Virus record (IMG/VR): IMGVR_UViG_3300006920_000161
Span: 1 to 29,528 of that record
DNA from: a virus
DNA: 29,528 nt
Reading direction: 5' to 3' (one strand)
In this document: piece after piece, positions 22,584 to 29,528 of the stretch
Layout of the letters: each line of letters opens with the position of its first letter
Position numbering within the stretch: the first letter of the stretch is position 1
Notes under the pieces: model-generated
Told to the model about the DNA's origin: nothing
Database searches by the model: none
What the model saw: the letters and a program-made list of their open reading frames with translations, nothing else
Translations under genes and position numbers: made by a program

Positions 22584-23264
22584 ATGAGTGACGCGCTAAA
22601 TGTTGTGACAAACGTTTCCACGGGTGGCCTTGTTGGTTACGGAAAAGACGGTTTCGGCGGTGGCGCGGTGACTAAGGCCGTTGGCGGTGCTGTCGGAGGA
22701 TTACTCGGCGGCGGTGGTGGCGGTGACGATTACCGACCATATAAAATGATGGAACTAGACCCTTCTTTGAAAAAAAGCGTAGACATGGGCCGAGAAGGTC
22801 AGCAAAAGGGACTTTCTGCTTTAATGGCGAGCTCCGGAGAGGATGCGGCGAAAGCTGATATTGCTCGAGAGATTTCAGGACAAAGGTCAGCCGGCGAAGA
22901 TGCTCAGAGAAGAATAAGAGAATCCGTTGCTCAAAGAGGATTGGGACGAAGCTCGATCGGCTTAGGTCTCGAAAAGGGCGTAGGCGAAAGAACCGCAAGA
23001 ATAGGAGCACAAACACAAGCTTCCCTCCCTGGAAGAATGAGAGATATGAACAAGGACCTTATAAGCGCAAGTGGTAGGGTTTTATCACAACCAGGAGAGC
23101 AGAGAACTATTCTCGGCGGTGAAAAGAAGCAAAAGAAAAAAAGCACATTAAGCAAATTATTAAGCATTGGTGGCGGCGTAGCGGGTGCCATGTATGGCGG
23201 TCCAGCTGGAGCCGGTGCTGGTATGCAAGTTGGTTCTGGTATCGGTGACATGATAGATAGTTAA
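22584..23264 (+). CDS. Gly-rich internal virion (DNA ejection) protein
   Basis: 226 residues from ATG 22584, with AAGGGG upstream; an in-frame ATG at 22524 would run into the previous gene. Gly/Ala-rich hydrophobic segments lie near the N-terminus (GGGAVTKAVGGAVGGLLGGG) and C-terminus (GGGVAGAMYGGPAGAGAGMQ), separated by a charged helical part (RRIRESVAQRGLGRSSIGLG). This composition and place match small ejection proteins such as T7 gp14 or P22 gp7, which line a channel across the cell envelope. Role inferred. Confidence 0.65.
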   Translation: MSDALNVVTNVSTGGLVGYGKDGFGGGAVTKAVGGAVGGLLGGGGGGDDYRPYKMMELDPSLKKSVDMGREGQQKGLSALMASSGEDAAKADIAREISGQRSAGEDAQRRIRESVAQRGLGRSSIGLGLEKGVGERTARIGAQTQASLPGRMRDMNKDLISASGRVLSQPGEQRTILGGEKKQKKKSTLSKLLSIGGGVAGAMYGGPAGAGAGMQVGSGIGDMIDS

Positions 23265-23281
23265 GTAGGGGTAATTTTACT

Positions 23282-24292
23282 ATGGCAAGACAATTTATAA
23301 ATTTAGCTCCGGTACAAAGAGAAGACGCCTTTGACAAAGGTATGCGTCAAATATCCAGCGGACTAAAGGGCTATGGCGAAGAAATGACTCGTCAAAAAGC
23401 TATGGAGCAGAAACAAGCAGACCGAGAACGTTCTCAATCTTTATCAGCTCAAAAATTCGTTAGCGGATTAGCTGAAAAGGGAATCGAAACAACTCCAGAA
23501 GAAAGGCAAGGAATCGGGGCGGCTTTCGCTTCCGGTGATTTAAGCAGTCTTGGGGCATATTCAAATAAGCTTGCAGAAAGCGAGAAAATTAGACGTGAAG
23601 ATTCCGCGCTAAACAAAAAAGAAGACCGAAAGCTAAACAGAGAATATAAGCGGGCTCAAATTGGCGCATTAACTAAAAAAGGACAACCCGAAGTAATGAC
23701 TTCAGCTCAAAGGCTTTCAAAGCAGGGCGAAGGCGTAAAGAGTAAGGTCGGGGCATTGGCAGAAGGCTTAAGGGCCTTAGGCGGAACGAGAAAAGCAATA
23801 AGTGCCGGATATGAGCCGGAGTATATTGATGTCGAAACTCCTGTTATCGGTGGAATGTTCTCAGATGATCCTTTCACTAAAAGTAGAAGAGTATTATCAG
23901 AAGTAGTCGGAAGGCTTCAATCTGGTGGTGCTATCAATAAAGACGAAGAAAAAAGATTTGTTGCAATGGGGCCAAGAGCTGGAGACACGCCGGCGATGGC
24001 GCAGAAAAAAATGGATGATCAAAAATCGTTCTTGTTAAATAAATTACAGGCGTATGGATTCAATCCACAGCAGATGCAAGAAATGGGCTTTAATATGGAA
24101 GCCGAAGACGTGGCACAAAAAGAGCCCACTAAAATAGCCATGTTTGGCGATGTGGCCGGTCAATCGGTAGCTCCAACGGCTCAAGCGGCAATGATGGAAC
24201 ACCCTCAAGTTAACGAGGCCCTGCAATGGGCGCAACAAAACCCTCAAGATCCAAGAGCGCAAGAAATAATCAGACGAGCAGGGGGCCAGTAA
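23282..24292 (+). CDS. Internal virion/ejection protein
   Basis: 336 residues, helical and charged, starting MARQFINLAPVQREDAFDKG. Contains long basic helices (RREDSALNKKEDRKLNREYK) and SRRVLSEVVGRLQSGGAINK, then a Gln/Ala-rich C-terminal end (HPQVNEALQWAQQNPQDPRA). No enzymatic domain is visible. Second of three consecutive genes of ejection-protein type. Shares one base with the next start (TAATG). Confidence 0.6.
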   Translation: MARQFINLAPVQREDAFDKGMRQISSGLKGYGEEMTRQKAMEQKQADRERSQSLSAQKFVSGLAEKGIETTPEERQGIGAAFASGDLSSLGAYSNKLAESEKIRREDSALNKKEDRKLNREYKRAQIGALTKKGQPEVMTSAQRLSKQGEGVKSKVGALAEGLRALGGTRKAISAGYEPEYIDVETPVIGGMFSDDPFTKSRRVLSEVVGRLQSGGAINKDEEKRFVAMGPRAGDTPAMAQKKMDDQKSFLLNKLQAYGFNPQQMQEMGFNMEAEDVAQKEPTKIAMFGDVAGQSVAPTAQAAMMEHPQVNEALQWAQQNPQDPRAQEIIRRAGGQ

Positions 24293-25956
24293 TGCCTTTT
24301 GATCCTGATCAATTTTTAGCTGAAACTCAGCCGCAACAGCAGGGCCAACCAAGACAAAGGGCGGCCTTTGACCCTGATCAATTTTTACTAGACACAACTC
24401 CGCAAGAATCGAGAGCCGGAGAGGCCGCGCTTCAAGGATTTGGAGAAGCCGCGACATTGGGTTATTTGCCTCAATTACAAGCTGGCGCGGGTCAGTTAGT
24501 GCAGGCGTTAACCCCAGAAAGTGAGGCCGATAAATTATTAAAATCCAAAGGCTTTCAATTACCAGAACAAGATCAAACATATACAGAAATGAGAGATACT
24601 AACGTTCAAAGAGGCGAGCAATTACAAGAAGCGCACCCTATAGCGTCAGGCGTTGGCCAATTGGCCGGAGGTATCGCAACGGCTCCAATGTTCGGCGGAG
24701 CAAGTGGTGCCACAGCACTGGCAAGAGGGGCGCAGGCGGCGAAAACGGGCGCGACAATGGGCTTTTTATATAATCCAGGTGAAGACGAGGGCGAAATAAG
24801 TCCTGTTCAATTAGGGGATAGATTGAAAAACGCTTCCCTTTCTGCGGTTACGGCCGGAATTATGCAAGGAGGAGCCGAAGGAATTGCTCGAGGTGCCAAA
24901 ATAGTCAAGTCTCTTCCTGGGGCATTAAAGAAATATTCTGAATTAAAAGCATTTAAGGCTTCCGGCGCAATGCTAAAGGATTTTAGGAAACAATACGGAC
25001 GCAAAAAAGTAAACGATATAGGCCGGTCAATGATCGATCACAATATCGTCGCGCTAGGAGATGATGTTGGCGATGTCGCGAAAAAGGCCGTCATTATGCA
25101 AGAAAACGTCGGGAAGAATATCGGCTCAGTTTACAAAGATGTTGATGATCTTCTTATGAGTGGGCGCAAATTATCTAAGAAACAAATTAAAACCATAGCA
25201 GATTCAAATCTCGACGCGACGAAATTAGCCGACGAAATGGCCTTCGATATATTAGACAGACATAGCGGAAAAGTCGGAGGTCGAAAGACTATCGAGACCG
25301 TTATGAAAGATCTTGAAGATTTAGCAGAAAACGGAACCGATTTAACTATGAGTAAGTGGAACGAAATCAGGCGAAGCATTGACGACCAAGTTAATTGGGC
25401 CAAGATGAACGAACCCAAGCCAGTACAGCAAGAATATATAAATCTCAGAAATAAAATGCAGGATTTTGCAAAAAGAAGACTTAAGGCGATAGACGACGTT
25501 TATGGCGGTAATCGCTCAAAAGAAATAACTAAGCTAAATAAAGATTATTCTAATTTATCAGAAGTTTCAAAAATGGCTAAAGATAAGATGGCCCGAGAAG
25601 AGTCTAATGCGGCCTTTGGTTTACGAGAAAGAATGTCGGGCGGGGCGGGTGCAATTATCGGCGGAATGGCCGGTGGAGTACCTGGTGCAATTATCGGCGG
25701 AGCGATAGGCTCCACGGCAACGAAAGCGGCGAGACAATACGGAACGCCGGCGGTGTCGAGAATTGCTGACAAGATTGGTGATGTTCTCGAAAATAACCCT
25801 GCTCTGTTGGGAGAATTTGCACAGCCTTTAATTGATAAGCTACAGCAAAACCCTCGAGAGTTTGCGGCACTTTTAACTAATTTAATGCAAGATCCAGAGT
25901 TTAGACGAAAAGTGTCAAAGAAGAAAATAAGACCATTGGGAAGAATCGGGCGGTGA
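24292..25956 (+). CDS. Large internal virion/ejection protein with N-terminal FDPDQFL repeat
   Basis: 554 residues from ATG 24292. The start is supported by the TAATG junction and by MPFDPDQFLAETQP being a repeat unit itself. The motif FDPDQFL occurs twice (residues 3-9 and about 26-32) separated by a Gln-rich linker. Then come Gly/Ala-rich segments (ALQGFGEAATLGYLPQLQAG, VGQLAGGIATAPMFGGASGA), a long helical middle and a second Gly-rich membrane-like segment (GGAGAIIGGMAGGVPGAIIG). P22 gp16/gp20-type proteins have this style. Likely packaged in the head and released on infection. Confidence 0.7.
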   Translation: MPFDPDQFLAETQPQQQGQPRQRAAFDPDQFLLDTTPQESRAGEAALQGFGEAATLGYLPQLQAGAGQLVQALTPESEADKLLKSKGFQLPEQDQTYTEMRDTNVQRGEQLQEAHPIASGVGQLAGGIATAPMFGGASGATALARGAQAAKTGATMGFLYNPGEDEGEISPVQLGDRLKNASLSAVTAGIMQGGAEGIARGAKIVKSLPGALKKYSELKAFKASGAMLKDFRKQYGRKKVNDIGRSMIDHNIVALGDDVGDVAKKAVIMQENVGKNIGSVYKDVDDLLMSGRKLSKKQIKTIADSNLDATKLADEMAFDILDRHSGKVGGRKTIETVMKDLEDLAENGTDLTMSKWNEIRRSIDDQVNWAKMNEPKPVQQEYINLRNKMQDFAKRRLKAIDDVYGGNRSKEITKLNKDYSNLSEVSKMAKDKMAREESNAAFGLRERMSGGAGAIIGGMAGGVPGAIIGGAIGSTATKAARQYGTPAVSRIADKIGDVLENNPALLGEFAQPLIDKLQQNPREFAALLTNLMQDPEFRRKVSKKKIRPLGRIGR

Positions 25957-25958
25957 TC

Positions 25959-26213
25959 ATGACAGAAGAGAAAAAGAACTTGATGTCAAAGATCAAGAAA
26001 GTGGGGGCCGGAGGTTCTTTGACGGTCATGCTTATTGGCTTAATTGTCGAGGGAAACGCTCAGTACAAGGGATTAAAACAAGAAATCGCGTCGAATCATG
26101 AGGAAATTGCGGTAATTAAAACCATAAACACCTATCAAGACAAGACTAGCGAATCAATATTAAGGAATCAAAACATTATTATTAACGACATTAAACTATT
26201 ACTAAGGAAGTAA
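25959..26213 (+). CDS. Small single-TM protein, possible holin or lysis accessory
   Basis: 84 residues from ATG 25959, GGGCGG five bases upstream; a GTG at 25953 is also in frame. A basic N-terminus (EEKKNLMSKIKKVG), a transmembrane segment (GGSLTVMLIGLIVEG) and a C-terminal helix with heptad spacing. Sits between ejection genes and an OM-lipoprotein-like gene, where lysis genes would be expected. XhlA-like or holin-like function is a guess from layout. Confidence 0.5.
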   Translation: MTEEKKNLMSKIKKVGAGGSLTVMLIGLIVEGNAQYKGLKQEIASNHEEIAVIKTINTYQDKTSESILRNQNIIINDIKLLLRK

Positions 26214-26214
26214 A

Positions 26215-26568
26215 ATGGAAGCTGAAAAAGTAGCTATTAAAACTCAAGAGGAACAGTTTCAAGAAGCGGTCGAGGCCCTAAAGGTAATCGCCTCATTCGT
26301 TGGAAAAGTTTCATCTGACGGGAAAGTAAACGCGTCCGACTTTAAGCATGTTGTTGAGCTTGCAAAAGATTTTAGCGTTATCATGGACGGAGTAGAGGGA
26401 ATTTCCGAAGCAATGCCACCGGCACTCAATCGAAGATTTGGGACCTTGTCATTCGAGGCAATTTTCTCAATATTCGAAGCTTTCAAAAGCGGAAAGGCTG
26501 TAGAAAGTCCTATTGAAGAAATTGAAGAGATCGAAAAACCTGTTATTTCAGAAATTAAAGAAGAATAG
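26215..26568 (+). CDS. Acidic helical protein of unknown function
   Basis: 117 residues, SD AAGGAAG. Helical with SSDGKVNASDFKHVVELAKD in the middle and a repetitive acidic tail (PIEEIEEIEKPVISEIKEE). No domain recognised. Lies inside the lysis-like cluster and shares one base with the next start. Confidence 0.6.
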   Translation: MEAEKVAIKTQEEQFQEAVEALKVIASFVGKVSSDGKVNASDFKHVVELAKDFSVIMDGVEGISEAMPPALNRRFGTLSFEAIFSIFEAFKSGKAVESPIEEIEEIEKPVISEIKEE

Positions 26569-26768
26569 TGGCGGCGTTTTTCGCTTATATCGCAACGATT
26601 ATTGAAATGTGGGATATCTTAAAACCTATTATTGATACTCTAAAAAGCACCCCCCTTGAGGACCGAGAGCGGGTGGGCGTTGTTACATTGAAGGCTTCAA
26701 AATTAGCAAGCTCAGTGGGCGACACTTCGGAATATGAGAATTTAGTCAAAAAGGGGCGACTCAATTAA
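26568..26768 (+). CDS. Small protein with hydrophobic N-terminus
   Basis: 66 residues from a GTG overlapping the previous stop (TAGTG). N-terminal hydrophobic part MAAFFAYIATIIEMWDILKP, too short and charged to be a sure transmembrane helix, then a basic body. Possible lysis-cluster member. Its stop overlaps the ATT start of the next gene. Confidence 0.55.
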   Translation: MAAFFAYIATIIEMWDILKPIIDTLKSTPLEDRERVGVVTLKASKLASSVGDTSEYENLVKKGRLN

Positions 26769-27009
26769 AAAGCTATTATTATTTCTTATTATCAGTGGTT
26801 CTATAGGGGCGGGAAGTTGTGACAGAAGACAGCCCGGCCCCGAAGTTAAAATATACGTTTCTAAGCCTCTTAAAGGCGGTTTATATCGTTCTCAAGATGA
26901 CGAGCTTATACTTTATCAAGATTCTAAGAATATGCGCTCAATGAGCCCTCAAGACTTTGATGCTATAATTAACTGGTGCTTGAGTCCGGCGATTATTAAA
27001 ATTAAATAA
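26764..27009 (+). CDS. Lipoprotein of the lysis cluster, apparently AUU start
   Basis: 81 residues if translation starts at ATT 26764, with AAGGGG (26751-26756) seven bases upstream. The N-terminus is KKLLLFLIISGSIG followed by AGSC, a fair lipobox with Cys19 as the lipidated residue. The mature part (VKIYVSKPLKGGLYRSQDDE, MSPQDFDAIINWC) resembles small phage lipoproteins found near lysis genes and often called spanin-like. In frame there is no ATG, GTG or TTG between the upstream stop at 26743 and an ATG at 26932, which would leave a useless fragment. The ATT overlaps the previous stop (AATTAA), a typical coupling junction. Confidence 0.65.
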   Translation: MKKLLLFLIISGSIGAGSCDRRQPGPEVKIYVSKPLKGGLYRSQDDELILYQDSKNMRSMSPQDFDAIINWCLSPAIIKIK

Positions 27010-27011
27010 GT

Positions 27012-27512
27012 CTATTGGGTATAAGTCTTTAAAATTTTACTTACATTCTCTTGAGTTGTTCCGATCATTTCGGCTATGTCGCTTTGACTGTACATGTTTA
27101 TGGATAAGCATTTTATCATCGGATACCACTCTCTTTTAATTTTAAGATTTCTATCTTTCAGGTGGTTGGTGTTTGCAAGGCCTGTTTTATGCGCATGGAT
27201 CATATTTTCTTTATGGGTAACAAGCTCAAGATTATCTATGCAATTATTGGCCTTATTCCCGTCGATATGATTTATCTCCATTCCGCTTGGAATGTCTTTT
27301 CTTTTAATTGTAGACCAGACCAGTCTATGGACATACTCTGTCCTATAAACACCTTTCGATTTCGTCATAGTGGTTCTGAGATACCCTTTTTTATCGGGGT
27401 AAGATTTTTTCGGCGCACCATTATTATATTTCTTATAGGAAAAAATATTTCCCTCTCTGTCTATATTGTACCCCGCGTAACCCCTAATTCCTTTCTGTCT
27501 TAATTTTGTCAT
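27012..27512 (-). CDS. NUMOD4/HNH homing endonuclease
   Basis: 166 residues. Residues 11-48 match NUMOD4 (GYAGYNIDREGNIFSYKKYN, KKGYLRTTM). Residues 60-105 match HNH_3 (YVHRLVW, EINHIDGNKANNCIDNLELV, THKENM) with the catalytic His82 and Asn90 region intact. Residues 141-163 form a helix-turn-helix (YSQSDIAEMIGTTQENVSKI) for target binding. AAGGAG precedes the start. It is inserted as a free-standing gene between the lysis cluster and the next minus-strand genes, converging with the lipoprotein gene two bases away. Such enzymes promote their own spread between phages. Confidence 0.9.
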   Translation of the reverse strand: MTKLRQKGIRGYAGYNIDREGNIFSYKKYNNGAPKKSYPDKKGYLRTTMTKSKGVYRTEYVHRLVWSTIKRKDIPSGMEINHIDGNKANNCIDNLELVTHKENMIHAHKTGLANTNHLKDRNLKIKREWYPMIKCLSINMYSQSDIAEMIGTTQENVSKILKTYTQ

Positions 27513-27579
27513 ATCTACTCCTTAGTCATAACCTATGAAAAAATAGCCTAAATGTAAAGCTGTTAGGGATAATTTCTAA

Positions 27580-27858
27580 TTATGCCTTAGACGGTTTTAA
27601 CTTAATTTTGGGTCCATCAACATGAATAAATATCATTTGATATAAACCGCCTCCGTCAACGTCAATTCTGCTTTTAAAATAAGTTAATTCCTCAAGGTTT
27701 TCGTCTAGCTCCATGCTTATTAATATTTGAGCATCAACAAATCTTTGGGTCATTTCTGATAATTCTTCTAGAATAACTCTTTTCCTTTCCGTTTTATCTT
27801 TTTCGATTGACGCACATAAACACATAGTATTTCCGCAGCCTGGACAATATCCACTCAT
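27580..27858 (-). CDS. Small zinc-binding protein (minus strand)
   Basis: 92 residues with CPGCGNTMCLC at 5-15, a compact Cys cluster, followed by a helical middle and a beta-like end (GGGLYQMIFIHVDGPKIKLK). SD AAGGAG. Unknown function. Probably transcribed with the small HTH gene upstream on this strand. Confidence 0.6.
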   Translation of the reverse strand: MSGYCPGCGNTMCLCASIEKDKTERKRVILEELSEMTQRFVDAQILISMELDENLEELTYFKSRIDVDGGGLYQMIFIHVDGPKIKLKPSKA

Positions 27859-27914
27859 TTCAACTCCTTACCCCTACGCACTAACGTTTATAGGTGTTTT
27901 TGTTAGTAGACCGC

Positions 27915-27940
27915 TTACCTGGTAACGTCTATGATATAAT
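27915..27940 (+). promoter_or_regulatory. Palindrome TTACCTGGTAA beside an extended -10 box
   Basis: TTACC/GGTAA arms around T form an 11-bp palindrome at 27915-27925, and TGATATAAT at 27932-27940 is an extended -10 on the plus strand, the same type as at 55-63. The palindrome lies where a -35 and spacer would be. Transcription from here would run antisense through the small HTH gene toward recT. Candidate operator and promoter only. Confidence 0.35.
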
Positions 27941-27954
27941 ATCCCTATTATCGC

Positions 27955-28140
27955 TTATAGATTCCGTTTTTCCATCTCGTAAGCAATTTCTCGAGCATGT
28001 TCAACCTTATTTATCAGCTTACTAATTACAGAATATGAAGATCCGTAAAAACTAGCGACAGTATTGAGGCTGTGCCCTTTCTTATAAAATTCGTAAACGT
28101 CGACCATTTTCTGTGGTGTCCACTTTATTTCTTGTGCCAT
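27955..28140 (-). CDS. Small helix-turn-helix DNA-binding protein
   Basis: 61 residues from ATG 28140, with AAAGGCG as SD; a longer in-frame start at 28167 is less likely. Residues 8-40 (KWTPQKMVDVYEFYKKGHSL, NTVASFYGSSYSVISKLI) match a GcrA- or resolvase-like HTH in which SYSVISKLI would be the recognition helix. It is divergent to recT with 108 bases between, so it could regulate that operon (inference). Small size suggests a DNA-binding domain alone. Confidence 0.65.
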   Translation of the reverse strand: MAQEIKWTPQKMVDVYEFYKKGHSLNTVASFYGSSYSVISKLINKVEHAREIAYEMEKRNL

Positions 28141-28186
28141 TATTTCGCCTTTTGTAAAACTTACCAAATAAAATTAATAAAGCAAG

Positions 28187-28214
28187 TTGTATTTTTAAAA
28201 AAGATATATATAGT
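28187..28214 (+). promoter_or_regulatory. Promoter of recT
   Basis: TTGTAT (28187-28192) and TATAGT (28209-28214) with a 16-bp spacer, in the divergent region between the small HTH gene and recT. The leader is about 28 bases and contains AAAGGCG as SD. TTACC at 28161-28165 repeats the arm of the palindrome at 27915. Confidence 0.5.
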
Positions 28215-28248
28215 TATTTTACACTAACATTTTAACAAAGGCGTAAGA

Positions 28249-29052
28249 ATGAACAATGGATTAATGCTATTTGAAGGAGACAGATTAGTTTCTCTTTATA
28301 AGGCAACAGACACACTAGCAAAAAGCTCAATGATTCCTTATCATTTACGAGGGAAAAGTGCGGATATTTTTGCAATTCTCACAATGGGTCAAGAATTAGG
28401 TATCGCACCAATGCAATCTTTACAGGCGATTAATGTCATACAGGGAAAGCCCACAGTATCGCCACAGCTCATGATTGCGCTTGTAAGGTCAAAATTTCCT
28501 AATGCCCTTATCGACATTAAGATTGACGAGGAAAATCAATCTGTGACCTGTAGAACAGCGAGAGATTTGGCCCAGTCGGAGTTTGCCTACATTGCGACTT
28601 GGAACATGACAAAAGCGCAAGCTATGGGATTAAGTGGAAAGGATAATTACACCAAGCAAGCGACGAACATGCTAAAATGGCGAGCCGTTGCCGAATCTTT
28701 TCGTGTAACGTTTCCTGACGTTTTGATGGGTTTATATGCCCCCGAAGAATTTCAAGATTTCAGCGGAAAAGAAATAAGAACTGTCTTAAATGAAAAAGAA
28801 GAATTAGAGCAAGATTTTCCAATTCCGGAAGAAGAAAAAGAAAGCGGAGCCGGTACCTATAGAGTGCAGAACGGTAAACTTCGAGGTAAACAATTGAAAG
28901 ACGTTGTGACCGAAGAAATGGAAGATTATGTAATCGTATTAGAAAAGCGACTCAAGAAAGACGGGAAACTTAAGCCGTGGGAAGATGAACTTTACACAAG
29001 CATGATCAGTTATTTAGAGGCACTTAACGCGGACATTGTCGATGAGCGGTAA
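28249..29052 (+). CDS. recT: RecT-family single-strand annealing protein
   Basis: 267 residues with the RecT-like phage recombinase pattern: LYKATDTLAKSSMIPYHLRG, DIFAILTMGQELGIAPMQSL, QAINVIQGKPTVSPQLMIAL, then DNYTKQATNMLKWRAVAESF and RVTFPDVLMGLYAPEEF. The protein coats single-stranded DNA and anneals complementary strands in phage recombination and concatemer formation. The C-terminal 90 residues are acidic and include a GxLRGKQLKDV segment, perhaps for partner contacts. No exonuclease partner is visible upstream; it may lie beyond the window. First gene of a rightward unit, with a promoter and SD of its own. Confidence 0.88.
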   Translation: MNNGLMLFEGDRLVSLYKATDTLAKSSMIPYHLRGKSADIFAILTMGQELGIAPMQSLQAINVIQGKPTVSPQLMIALVRSKFPNALIDIKIDEENQSVTCRTARDLAQSEFAYIATWNMTKAQAMGLSGKDNYTKQATNMLKWRAVAESFRVTFPDVLMGLYAPEEFQDFSGKEIRTVLNEKEELEQDFPIPEEEKESGAGTYRVQNGKLRGKQLKDVVTEEMEDYVIVLEKRLKKDGKLKPWEDELYTSMISYLEALNADIVDER

Positions 29053-29302
29053 AAGAACGAGAAGGTACTGTAAATCTTGCATTACCTTATATCCTATCGA
29101 ATATTTCAACGGGGGTGACAGAATTTGCGCATCCTGTAAAGGCGTCACTATGCTTAAAAAAGATTTACCCAAAATGAGAGAATGTCTCGGCATAGAATGC
29201 GAAGGCAAAGCTCTTGAAAATCGAATGTTCTTATCCAGGTCGAAACTTAATAAAATGTGTTCGACCTGTAAGGGTTCTGATTTTGCGAGGTTTCACGCAT
29301 GA
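29042..29302 (+). CDS. Cys-rich zinc-binding protein
   Basis: 86 residues from ATG 29042 inside the end of recT, with GCGGAC upstream. Cys pairs CKSC (10-13), CASC (29-32), C48/C53 and CSTC (73-76) suggest two zinc sites. Basic, so nucleic-acid contact is possible. Longer starts in frame (TTG 29036) are less likely. ATGA overlap with the next gene. Confidence 0.6.
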   Translation: MSGKRTRRYCKSCITLYPIEYFNGGDRICASCKGVTMLKKDLPKMRECLGIECEGKALENRMFLSRSKLNKMCSTCKGSDFARFHA

Positions 29303-29496
29303 AAAGCCAATGTGATAAGCATGGCTGTAAAGAGCTATTGTGCGGTTGCTCAACTTTTGAGCTTGAGACTAAGAACGATATTTCAGAGATCATAAAAGCA
29401 AAAGATAAGTGGATTGCTGAATTGTTAGACGATAACGAGAGAATGAAAAACAAGATAGCTGAATTTATAGATGGGGAGGATCAAGGTGGATACTGA
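29299..29496 (+). CDS. Small Cys-containing coiled-coil protein
   Basis: 65 residues starting at an ATGA overlap. CDKHGCKELLCGC at the N-terminus gives four Cys and a His, then an acidic helix (IIKAKDKWIAELLDDNERMK) with coiled-coil spacing. Unknown function. Confidence 0.6.
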   Translation: MKSQCDKHGCKELLCGCSTFELETKNDISEIIKAKDKWIAELLDDNERMKNKIAEFIDGEDQGGY

Positions 29497-29528
29497 TTTA
29501 ATTAAAAAAGACATAGATGACGAGAAGA
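29486..29528 (+). CDS. Start of a gene cut by the window edge
   Basis: GTG 29486 with GGGGAGG upstream opens a frame (VDTDLIKKDIDDEK) that runs to the end of the window. It overlaps the preceding gene by 11 bases. Too short to identify. Confidence 0.4.
   Translation, partial: MDTDLIKKDIDDEK

Noticed and set aside
22672-23251. Two overlapping minus-strand frames rich in Pro, Arg and Leu
   Set aside because: Complement of the Gly/Ala-rich ejection gene; no start signal.
24044-24580. 178-codon open frame on the minus strand
   Set aside because: Antisense to two well-supported ejection-protein genes and without SD or protein-like composition.

Overview
This window reads as a large piece of a tailed-phage genome, most likely a podovirus, infecting a Gram-negative bacterium. 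Support for a phage: a small and large terminase pair, a P22-type portal, scaffold, major capsid protein, neck/tail proteins, ejection-type internal virion proteins, a lysis-like cluster, a NUMOD4/HNH endonuclease and a RecT annealing protein. No tape-measure, sheath or long-tail genes are seen. Support for a Gram-negative host: an OM-lipoprotein-like last lysis gene, Sec signal peptides and an O-antigen ligase/polymerase-like membrane protein. Base composition is AT-rich, most downstream genes are tightly packed with ATGA overlaps and Shine-Dalgarno (SD) sites, and promoters look sigma70-like. I cannot name the host. No integrase, tRNA, CRISPR, polymerase or recognisable endolysin lies in the window.

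Layout. (1) 1-1680: a small unknown gene, a calcineurin-like phosphoesterase, two small unknown genes and a leftward hairpin terminator. Several starts here sit about 6 nt behind a -10 box with no SD. (2) 1646-6490: a strong promoter drives an XRE-type regulator, small unknown genes, miniature membrane proteins and both terminase subunits. (3) 6483-10229: about fifteen tiny genes, mostly Cys-rich zinc-ribbon-like or single-TM proteins, with a pair of identical 16-bp palindromes and a promoter at 9610-9664. (4) 10381-11939, minus strand: a beta-rich virion/receptor-type protein and a zinc-ribbon protein. (5) 12045-16167: portal, scaffold and capsid, closed by a strong terminator. (6) 16251-25956: a signal-peptide head protein, the O-antigen ligase-like protein, adaptor, beta-propeller-like stopper, a fibre-like protein with a signal peptide, another exported small protein, a GNAT-like protein and three probable ejection proteins. 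(7) 25959-27009: lysis-like cluster ending in a lipoprotein. (8) 27012-28140, minus: HNH homing endonuclease, zinc-binding protein, small HTH protein. (9) 28249 to the end: RecT and small Cys-rich genes, the last cut by the window edge.

The most unusual points are: two genes (portal and terminal lipoprotein) with long coding-like frames but no ATG/GTG/TTG, apparently starting at AUC and AUU; a probable leaderless-transcript arrangement in the left arm; a matching hydrophobic N-terminal peptide on scaffold and major capsid protein, plus clear Sec signal peptides on three other proteins of the virion operon; and an O-antigen ligase-like gene embedded in that operon. No stretch over 300 bases lacks a gene.
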